From NCBI GenBank assembly GCA_026388315.1, contig JAPLKA010000046.1, positions 1-37,095 of the forward strand: a stretch of 37,095 nt of DNA. Direction: 5' to 3'. Source of the stretch: Pseudomonadota bacterium. Lineage in GTDB: Bacteria > Desulfobacterota > Syntrophorhabdia > Syntrophorhabdales > Syntrophorhabdaceae. Below the pieces are notes generated by a model. The model was not told where the DNA came from and did not search any database. It worked only from the letters and a program-made list of their open reading frames with translations. Below are positions 6,888-13,066 of this stretch, one piece after another. Positions within the stretch are counted from its first letter, which is position 1. Every line of letters starts with the position of its first letter. A program made the position numbers and the translations under genes.

Positions 6888-7364
6888 TTATTCAAGCACC
6901 CATTTTCCATAAATATCAGGATTGGAAGATTCGACACCTCTCGCTTTTGTTTCACGATAACTTTTTTCTGCAAAGTTATCTTTTAATGAGATTGTAATTT
7001 CTATATCTGCGACTGTAGCGTCCCATTTTGCTTTGATTATATCATTAGTCCAATCGGTTATTTGGTAAGTAAAATTGTCGCTGTAAAGTATAGAATTTTT
7101 ATGAATTCGGCTTTCTTTTGGAGCATAGACATATGAAATAATTTCTTTACAAGTCTTGTTTTTACGGTCGCAAGTTATTGACGTGAAGTTTATCTTTGAA
7201 ATGATTCTAGCGTTTGTTTCTGGAAGAGCTTTCCAACGGCCTTCTGCAAAAACAAATTCATCCACTTTCTTTACACTCTTGCGCGGTGATTCTATATTAT
7301 TCAAATCAGAGCAACCAAAGAGTAGGGATGCTATAAATATGATGGAGATAATATTTTTCAACAT
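6888..7364 (-). CDS. Small lipoprotein, integron cassette
   Basis: 158 residues from the ATG at 7364. The start MLKNIISIIFIASLLFGCSD is a lipoprotein signal peptide with lipobox LLFGC (Cys-18). The mature part has two further cysteines (segment TCDRKNKTCKEI) and ends in GKWVLE. No family recognised. The upstream extension of the frame to 7430 is rejected because it is encoded by the attC. AGGAG directly follows the attC core (TATAGGAGAAAAC then ATG), so the ribosome site is tied to the recombination junction. Confidence 0.72.
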   Translation of the reverse strand: MLKNIISIIFIASLLFGCSDLNNIESPRKSVKKVDEFVFAEGRWKALPETNARIISKINFTSITCDRKNKTCKEIISYVYAPKESRIHKNSILYSDNFTYQITDWTNDIIKAKWDATVADIEITISLKDNFAEKSYRETKARGVESSNPDIYGKWVLE

Positions 7365-7372
7365 GTTTTCTC

Positions 7373-7443
7373 CTATAACGCGCCGGTCACTCGTTGCCAT
7401 GCAACACAGCGGAATGGCAATCCAGTGCATTGGCTGGTTATGC
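7373..7443 (-). repeat. attC: attC site (71 bp)
   Basis: Cores CTATAAC (7373–7379) and GTTATGC (7437–7443). Stem TTGCCAT/ATGGCAA with CACT/AGTG and unpaired bases between. Belongs to the HEPN cassette, whose stop codon is 4 nt away. Confidence 0.88.
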
Positions 7444-7447
7444 TACT

Positions 7448-7915
7448 TTACATATATTTCTTCATATTTTCGACTAAAAATGAGGTGTAGTGTTTTAAAA
7501 AAGGTAGAATTTCACTTTCTTTGAAACAAGCCAGCACTTTCCCGCCATTTTCATCGTCGATAAATTCAATCCAATCTATTCGATTGTTCACATCCTCAGA
7601 AATCACATTAATACTAAAGTGAGCAACAGAATTACGAAGTCTTTTAATAAGGTCTCGAAGAGTTTTTATATCATCATGAATTACAGTGTCCTGCAAACCA
7701 ATTTTAGTTTTATATTCAGTGATTAATCGCTCATTAGGGATATAGGTAATTGCCTTCTCTTTTGGCATTACTATCAGGCCAAGCATGCAATTTATGACTA
7801 AAGTATGGTTAAATTGTTTTTCAAACGGATACTTTTCCAAATCAGAGCAATATTGCTCAATTAACTCTATCGTCCTTTCGATAAACTCTATTTCAATTTC
7901 AGAATAGTTACCCAT
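7448..7915 (-). CDS. HEPN-domain protein, probably pEK499_p136-type, first gene cassette
   Basis: 155 residues, all-helical by appearance. The HEPN RNase motif R-x4-H is present as RNSVAH (Arg-94 to His-99). The surrounding layout (FIERTIELIEQY at 11–22, TLVINCMLGLIVMPKE at 38–53, TLRDLIKRLRNSVAHF at 85–100, then a D-rich beta segment) matches the HEPN family first seen in plasmid pEK499. HEPN proteins of this kind are often RNA-cleaving toxins or anti-phage effectors, here by inference. The Shine–Dalgarno is GAGG upstream of the ATG at 7915. It is the attI-proximal gene, so it should be the best expressed from the integron promoter and among the latest acquired. Confidence 0.75.
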   Translation of the reverse strand: MGNYSEIEIEFIERTIELIEQYCSDLEKYPFEKQFNHTLVINCMLGLIVMPKEKAITYIPNERLITEYKTKIGLQDTVIHDDIKTLRDLIKRLRNSVAHFSINVISEDVNNRIDWIEFIDDENGGKVLACFKESEILPFLKHYTSFLVENMKKYM

Positions 7916-7939
7916 ATCTCATTCCTCATTGAAGCATAA

Positions 7940-8066
7940 TCGGGGCAGTTAAGCCGTGCCCCGAAGGGGCATCGGTCTTCAACTCCTTGTTCTCCCGAAG
8001 CGGAGCGACGGGAAGGAGTTGACGGCTTAACTACCCCGATTCTCGCGGCGCGAAGCGCCGGGAGAA
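7940..8066. mobile_element. Self-complementary hairpin element, copy 3, at the attI junction
   Basis: 127 bp; one base differs from copy 2 (A for G at 8033), turning one stem pair into a G·T/C·A mismatch. It lies between GCATAA (7934–7939) and C (8067), the same AA|C point as the other copies, but here between attI and the first gene cassette. Removal gives an attI core reading AACTTG|TTATGC on the minus strand. Confidence 0.85.
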
Positions 8067-8226
8067 CAAGTTATTCTATAGTTTCTGTCTATTTCCACAA
8101 ATCAATTATTCTTTCGCGATTCCATCCAATAACAATGCTCCGATGTCCATACAAATCATGGTCTTACCTACTTCTAAGTGACAGTAAGTGACAACTTAAA
8201 TTATTGATATAACAATGTATAATCTC
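8067..8226 (-). other. attI: Probable attI recombination region
   Basis: Position only: between the first junction and the intI promoter, on the side opposite the integrase reading frame, where attI lies in integrons. The junction-proximal sequence on the minus strand is AATAACTTG. A perfect 9-bp direct repeat TAAGTGACA (8175–8183, 8185–8193) could be an accessory integrase-binding repeat. No gene is seen here. Confidence 0.55.
8175..8194 (+). repeat. Tandem 10-bp direct repeat in attI
   Basis: TAAGTGACAG followed at once by TAAGTGACAA. attI1 also has two direct repeats that bind IntI1; equivalence is a guess. Confidence 0.5.
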
Positions 8227-8255
8227 TTGACAAACTTTTTGCAACAATTTATTTT
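8227..8255 (+). promoter_or_regulatory. Promoter of intI
   Basis: −35 TTGACA (8227–8232), 17-nt spacer, −10 TATTTT (8250–8255). The leader to the ATG at 8311 is about 50 nt and contains a CTGTATA/TATACAG inverted repeat. Confidence 0.6.
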
Positions 8256-8277
8256 ATCTTTCTGTATATCATGTCAA
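8251..8277 (-). promoter_or_regulatory. Candidate cassette promoter Pc, facing intI promoter
   Basis: Minus strand −35 TTGACA (8272–8277), 15-nt spacer, −10 TAAAAT (8251–8256). Its −10 overlaps the −10 of the intI promoter, so both cannot be occupied at once. The spacer is short. A second candidate on the same strand has TTGTCA, 16 nt, TATATC further downstream. Confidence 0.4.
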
Positions 8278-8293
8278 TTTTAAGGTTATACAG
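8262..8293. promoter_or_regulatory. CTGTATA/TATACAG inverted repeat in the intI leader
   Basis: Perfect 7-bp arms at 8262–8268 and 8287–8293, 18 nt apart. Arms match LexA half-sites of gammaproteobacteria (CTGTATA), but the spacing does not fit a LexA box. Possible operator for another dimeric or looping regulator. Confidence 0.4.
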
Positions 8294-8310
8294 AAACTGG
8301 AGGATTCCGG

Positions 8311-9759
8311 ATGCTTGCCATCCCGTCTGATTTACATAAAATATTTGAAAAGTATTTACAGAACAGGGAAATCCAAAACAGCTTGCACGGGGTGTACAAA
8401 AAGTGGCTTCAATATTATCTGGACTTTTGCCTGAAATATCATTTCCTTCCCATACATAGAGAAAGTCTGCCGCACTTTATTAATAAGTTGCAGGAAAAGC
8501 AGCAAACGAAGGTTCAACAGGAACAGGCCGTAACGGCAATAACTCTGTATTACGAGATGCTTGGTGCAAAGGGTCTCCCCGACAAAGCACCTATGCCCCA
8601 ACCAGCCAGTTCTCAGAAATGCATGATTTCTAATGACCAACAAGATATTGCTCTCCCTGAGTGGCCGGTTATGTCGAGTCAAAAGGAAAAGAACATTTTT
8701 TCTCCCTCTATTGTTTCATCGCTGGCGTCGTCTGCGGGTAACTCCACGGACATTATTAGTCCGTCGGAGAAGATGAATGTTGAACAAGGAAGCGGGGTTT
8801 CCTGGAAAGCGGAATACTCCCGGTTAGCGGATGAAATTCATATACAGCATTACTCTCCTAAAACTCTGCAGACATATGAAGGATGGGTGAAAAACTTTCA
8901 GACGTTTACGCGCTGCAAGACGCCCGCCTTACTCTCATCAAATGATGTTAAAGAGTTTTTAACATTTCTGGCTGTGAAACGGAAAGTATCAGCCACTACT
9001 CAAAATCAGGCCTTTAATGCACTCTTATACTTTTTTCGTCATTTTCTGCAAAAAGAATTTGGAAAGATTGACGGAGTTGTCAGGGCGAAGAGAAAACCGT
9101 ATATTCCTGTAGTTTTATCCCGTGAAGAAATCAATGCCATCTTGAAGCACCTTGTTCCTCCATATGATCTTGTTGTGAAATTGCTTTACGGGTGCGGACT
9201 TCGGCTGTTTGAATGCCTGGGCCTTCGTATACATTGCATGAATTTTGATGCAGGCATCTTAACGGTTCATGATGGCAAAGGACAAAAAGACCGGACCGTA
9301 CCGCTTCCTGAAATAATTCTTCCGGAACTCCGGGCACATCTTGAATCATTAAAAGAACTTCATCAACAGGACCTGGATCGGGGATATGCCGGTGTGTTTT
9401 TGGTGAATGCATTAGAACAGAAATATAAAAACGCGGCCAGGGAGTTTATCTGGCAGTGGTTTTTCCCGGCCAAACAATTAACCCATGAGGATAATACCGG
9501 AGAATACAGGCGATATCATCTGCATGAAACTCATGTACAAAAGGAGATAAAAGAGGCAGTGAACAAGGCAAGAATTTGTAAGCGTGCGAGCGCCCATACA
9601 TTTCGCCACAGCTTTGCCAGTCATCTTCTCCAGGGGAATTATGATATTCGGACAATCCAGGAGCTGCTGGGACATAGCGATATCAGGACCACCATGATTT
9701 ATACACATACAGTGAAGAGCGTCACGGTTAAAGAGGCCAAAAGCCCGCTTGATTTCTGA
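8311..9759 (+). CDS. intI: Integron integrase IntI with an extra N-terminal domain
   Basis: 482 residues; ordinary IntI proteins are near 320–340. Residues about 165–482 are a complete integron integrase: core-binding domain (HYSPKTLQTYEGWVKNF at 180–196), catalytic Arg-298, Lys-323/326 (KGQKD), His-429/Arg-432 (HTFRH), His-455 (LLGH) and Tyr-464 (MIYTH). The IntI-specific insertion is present at about 377–406 (FIWQWFFPAKQL ... EYRRYHLHE), which separates it from XerC/D. Residues 1–85 look like a second SAM-like core-binding domain (VYKKWLQYYLDF, then QEQAVTAITLYYEML), joined by an 80-residue Ser/Pro-rich linker. It recombines attC with attI, using folded single-stranded attC. SD GGAGG 7 nt before the ATG. 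Oriented away from the cassettes, as in class 1 integrons. Confidence 0.95.
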   Translation: MLAIPSDLHKIFEKYLQNREIQNSLHGVYKKWLQYYLDFCLKYHFLPIHRESLPHFINKLQEKQQTKVQQEQAVTAITLYYEMLGAKGLPDKAPMPQPASSQKCMISNDQQDIALPEWPVMSSQKEKNIFSPSIVSSLASSAGNSTDIISPSEKMNVEQGSGVSWKAEYSRLADEIHIQHYSPKTLQTYEGWVKNFQTFTRCKTPALLSSNDVKEFLTFLAVKRKVSATTQNQAFNALLYFFRHFLQKEFGKIDGVVRAKRKPYIPVVLSREEINAILKHLVPPYDLVVKLLYGCGLRLFECLGLRIHCMNFDAGILTVHDGKGQKDRTVPLPEIILPELRAHLESLKELHQQDLDRGYAGVFLVNALEQKYKNAAREFIWQWFFPAKQLTHEDNTGEYRRYHLHETHVQKEIKEAVNKARICKRASAHTFRHSFASHLLQGNYDIRTIQELLGHSDIRTTMIYTHTVKSVTVKEAKSPLDF

Positions 9760-10356
9760 TTCAATGAGGAGCAGTCACGGATAGAGAGTAAAACCAGCTA
9801 CAAAAAAACTGAGGATCAAATCTTTGCGGCCTGTTGCCCAAACATACATATAATCAATAACATTGGAATATGAGCAGGAAGAACTTTGCGGCTTTGCCGT
9901 TAAACCGTTACCCGATTCGAGACTTCGAGTATGCCTTGGGGCCAATTTTCCTGAGATTTCGCTTTTAAAAACCCCTGAAGAGAACCGGATGGCAATTTGT
10001 AACAAAGGGGCATGATTTGCATTTGCTGCAACAGTTGCAGAAACTTTTAAAATAGTAATAAAACCAATAATTAAAAGTATTTAGCGGTCACTCATCACCA
10101 ATCAAAAAAACTGGGGGTCAAATCTTTATTCTTGACATTGAAGGGTAATGGATAAGTCGCGCACGACCCACTCACCGGGTGGGTGCCCCGGCAGAGAGCA
10201 AAACAGCGTTCCGGCCATATCAAATGAGAAAAGCTAAGAAACTCCAGTAAAACATAATCCAATGCTGTCGTTCTTTTCATGGTATCGGGATTATGGAAAA
10301 TCGTGCGCACAGGAGTCATATCAATTTCACCCGGAAGAGGCGGTCGGAACGGCCCT
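9760..10356. other. Gap with degraded repeats, no credible gene
   Basis: About 600 nt. Two imperfect direct copies of a 24-nt sequence of the form A7-CTGRGGRTCAAATCTTT lie at 9802–9825 and 10104–10127. The second continues as ATTCTTGACATT, which I associate with ends of IS200-like/REP-transposase elements. A small hairpin ACCCAC/GTGGGT lies at about 10168–10186. The open frames here are read-through of these repeats. Confidence 0.45.
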
Positions 10357-11934
10357 TCAGGTAAGCCAAATGTCACGTAACGTAACACTGGAGATATCGA
10401 CTATCACCTTCGGGTCGTTTCTTTCGAGGTCCCAGGGAACAAAAAAGACAAGGTCATCAATCACTTGAAGACGTTTGGGACCAAAGACCTTCAGCAGTCT
10501 GTCGGTGATTTCATGCACGGTGGCGAGTATAGCGCGGTCGATCCCCACGGCACGATTCATCTCCTTGAGGAGGGGAGAGGTTCTGAGCTGATGCAGGGCC
10601 TCGTCCAGGTGTATCCCATCCACCCTTCTCCGCAGAACGTAACTATTTCCTCTCTCCTGGAGGATTACGAGGGGAGGGTTGATCTGGACCATCGCGCTGC
10701 GGAAGCGCATCCCCGAAACCCGTTCACCGATCTTCTGCAAAAATCTTCGCTTCTTCTCAATAGATGCAACAAAACCTGCGGATACCCTTTCGAAGATGTA
10801 ATCCGTGCCCTCATGGTGAAACGCTCTCAATTTCGTCGGGTCAAAACCCAGCTCAAGAAGGTCGGAGATCTTCAGATTGAGGTAATCTCTGGTCCTTTTT
10901 CTCCCCGTCGATGATAACAGGTAAGGACGCTTGTAAACAGGCAAGGCCTCTATACATGAAGTAGGCTTCTTTTTCAATGTCTCCGGCAAACTGCGCATGA
11001 TCTCTTCGTTGCCCCATACCCTGGCCTTGTCTTCCATGGGGGTCCACAGGGAATAGGGCTGGATGGTTAGCGCTTTTATCTGGCCCGATATGGAGATCTG
11101 TTCAAGGGATTCTCCCCCTGTATAACCAAGAAGGGTGGCAATCCGCCTCCTGAATCCGAGTACCTTTGTAACGAATTTGGTAAACATGAAACGCATAAGC
11201 GGGGTGGAGGTCTTCGATAACAATTCTTTCGTGAAAAGGCACTCCAACGCCTTGTAAAGAGATTGAAACTCTCCGATAGTCCGCTGGACCATGGACTCAT
11301 TATCGTACATATCGATGATAGGTCTTTTTTTTCTGACTTTGATCAGCACCTTAAGGAGGCCGGCCTTTAGATTCCGGGTCTTAATCGAGGATGGAATAAA
11401 GACCATATAATGCCCTTTCCCATCGATAGCGCTGTCGCCAACCAGTTCTTCAACAGGCTTCCAGCCGAGTTTAGCATAAATGGTGTACGTCGGGTCCCCA
11501 GGGGGGATAATATTGTCGAGAAGCGCGACCGCCTTTTCATTCTCCGCAAATTCCTTATAGGCCTTCAGGATGTTGTTGCCCAGCCCCCGACCGCGAAAAC
11601 GAACCATGATCTCTGCATATACGAGGTAATAGCATGGAATCGGCTTACTCAGGTAGACCATGTTGAGATAACCGAGAACCTCCCCGTTTTTTGTATGGAG
11701 CTCAAACGTATGAAAGGGTTGCCTGCATTCTCTTGGCCTGAAACGTTCAATCCTGGTTCCATGGGTAGTCCGGTCAATCAGCTCATTGAGTCCCTCAAAA
11801 ACCTCATAGGGGTATAGGGTGGCCTGCTCCCCTATATGATCATCCAGGGTTACATCGATAATCGATAGGATGTCTCTGAGGCCAATTTGTGCAGTTTTGA
11901 ATCTTTTACTGATCTCTTTGACCTGTGACTTCAT
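10357..11934 (-). CDS. Large GNAT-domain protein of unknown substrate
   Basis: 525 residues. Residues about 30–180 form a GNAT acetyltransferase, with the acetyl-CoA motif RGRGLG (114–119), a following helix, and ending with YAKLGWKPVEE (153–163). Residues 190–525 are unassigned, basic and mostly helical, with segments such as GFRRRIATLLGYTGG. No Shine–Dalgarno is evident before the ATG; MKSQVKEISKRF is the only good start. It stands alone, next to the integron but outside it. A second GNAT-containing large protein (2914–4425) lies within the array; the two share no obvious sequence outside the fold. Confidence 0.7.
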   Translation of the reverse strand: MKSQVKEISKRFKTAQIGLRDILSIIDVTLDDHIGEQATLYPYEVFEGLNELIDRTTHGTRIERFRPRECRQPFHTFELHTKNGEVLGYLNMVYLSKPIPCYYLVYAEIMVRFRGRGLGNNILKAYKEFAENEKAVALLDNIIPPGDPTYTIYAKLGWKPVEELVGDSAIDGKGHYMVFIPSSIKTRNLKAGLLKVLIKVRKKRPIIDMYDNESMVQRTIGEFQSLYKALECLFTKELLSKTSTPLMRFMFTKFVTKVLGFRRRIATLLGYTGGESLEQISISGQIKALTIQPYSLWTPMEDKARVWGNEEIMRSLPETLKKKPTSCIEALPVYKRPYLLSSTGRKRTRDYLNLKISDLLELGFDPTKLRAFHHEGTDYIFERVSAGFVASIEKKRRFLQKIGERVSGMRFRSAMVQINPPLVILQERGNSYVLRRRVDGIHLDEALHQLRTSPLLKEMNRAVGIDRAILATVHEITDRLLKVFGPKRLQVIDDLVFFVPWDLERNDPKVIVDISSVTLRDIWLT

Positions 11935-12370
11935 TGTGTGCGCCCGATACAGATAAACATACTACAGTATACCACACAGCGCAACCTATGGCCGCAACCA
12001 AAACAAAACATTTATACGGGTTATTTTAATCCTTTAATCCATCAATCCTTAATCCAGCTTTCATGGCTTAAAGTACTGTTGTACTTCAGTGAATAGTCGT
12101 TAGTGAATAGTGAACAGTTAAAGACATTTTATCAAGCTCATTGTCATTCCCCCGTTCGGGGACAGGACTCTTTTGCCATATTTTAAAATCCTTGCTGACA
12201 AGCAAATTAAATAAGGATAAGCTGAGAAAAATAGCTCTGTCGTTTAGATTCAGTAAAAAAACAATACGCAGTATCTTGACTTCCTGCGAAGCGATCGGTT
12301 TTCCACCACAAACGCTCGGCTTCTTAGAATGATGTGGTGGAAAAGGCACTAAATAGGGGAGTAGGTAACA
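11935..12370. other. Intergenic region with simple repeats and a stem-loop
   Basis: About 436 nt. Contains degenerate short repeats (AATCCTTTAATCC-like at about 12028–12055; GTGAATAGT-like at 12090–12117). A small plus-strand frame (12141–12332) has a weak helix-turn-helix look but no ribosome site. A strong stem-loop lies at 12299–12344. No credible gene. Confidence 0.5.
12299..12344. repeat. 12-bp perfect inverted repeat with 22-nt loop
   Basis: TTTTCCACCACA (12299–12310) and TGTGGTGGAAAA (12333–12344). It sits 26 nt beyond the stop of the PPC gene, so it may end transcription from either side, although no long T-run follows. Confidence 0.6.
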
Positions 12371-12808
12371 TTACGGTAAATCGAGAAGTACCATATTGGA
12401 TTTAAGATCAAGGTTTCTTATCGCATTAATACCCTTTAATTCAAATATGACCGCCTCAAGGACAATGAAGGTTTCAGCCATCTCCCGCAGGCACCCTACC
12501 CTCGTGCGATCATGCTTGCCATAGGCTCCATGAAAATGAATTTTTGGTTCATCCTTATGCCAGAAAATGGTTCCCGTGCCCATCATTTCGTGGCTCTCAT
12601 CTAATTCCCGCCAGACAGGCGTTGGCGGTAGTTCATCCTTTTCCGGCCCGACAACAATCCTGGCATTTTTTATTCCTCCAACAAGATAAAAAATACCTGC
12701 CCTGATACCTTCCTTTTTTGCAATATCAATCAGATTATCGAGGATGGCATCACCATCTTCAAACTTTGCAACAATTACCCTTCCAATTTCCCCTGTCTGG
12801 TATTTCAC
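12371..12808 (-). CDS. PPC/DUF296 domain protein
   Basis: 145 residues, one complete PPC (plants and prokaryotes conserved) domain. Recognised by the N-terminal GRVIVAKFEDGDAILDNL, the mid-domain AGIFYLVGGIKNARI, the metal-site-like segment HFHGAYGKHD (about residues 91–100), and the C-terminal MVLLDL. Bacterial members form trimers; some bind metal, and function in bacteria is not settled. The start has AAGGTGA right upstream. Separate from serA by a repeat-rich 258-nt gap. Confidence 0.85.
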   Translation of the reverse strand: MKYQTGEIGRVIVAKFEDGDAILDNLIDIAKKEGIRAGIFYLVGGIKNARIVVGPEKDELPPTPVWRELDESHEMMGTGTIFWHKDEPKIHFHGAYGKHDRTRVGCLREMAETFIVLEAVIFELKGINAIRNLDLKSNMVLLDLP

Positions 12809-13013
12809 CTTACCCCCTGAGTTAAATAGTATGCACTATGCAGTAAGCAGCATTCACGAAAAACCCGTATCTCGCAACCGGTAAAAAGGGTTCAAGGGGT
12901 CGAGGGTTCAAGTGTGAAAACAAATACGTAAAGAATCTATTGCTATGTTCGGCGTTGAATCTTGAACTTTGAACAATCTTTTTCACCTTTATCCTTCAGC
13001 CTGCCCCTTTTCC

Positions 13014-13062
13014 ATTCACTATTCACTATTCACTATTCACTATTCACTATCTACTATTCACT
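13014..13062. repeat. Seven tandem copies of the 7-mer ATTCACT
   Basis: Seven units of 7 bp; six are perfect ATTCACT and the sixth is ATCTACT. It ends 4 nt before the serA stop codon. Related motifs (GTGAATAGT and reverse) recur near 12090 and 22351. Confidence 0.85.
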
Positions 13063-13066
13063 GTAT

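Noticed and set aside
1959-8066. Three repeats of about 130 bp as a CRISPR-like array
   Set aside because: The copies are kilobases apart, each in a cassette junction, with genes between them and no spacers.
8262-8293. LexA box upstream of intI
   Set aside because: Half-sites match the E. coli type, but the spacing (18 nt between 7-bp arms) does not; kept only as a generic inverted repeat.
8311-9759. XerC/XerD-type or phage integrase instead of IntI
   Set aside because: The extra segment before the HTFRH box and the neighbouring attC array identify IntI; the real XerC is at 17499.
9775-10005. Minus-strand frame of 76 codons
   Set aside because: Same repeat read-through, no ribosome site.
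10095-10388. Minus-strand frame of 97 codons ending in KNKDLTPSFFDW
   Set aside because: Its end is read-through of the repeat at 10104–10127; the rest has no family likeness.
12141-12332. Small frame with a faint IS21-like helix-turn-helix
   Set aside because: No Shine–Dalgarno and too short to place; at most a relic.
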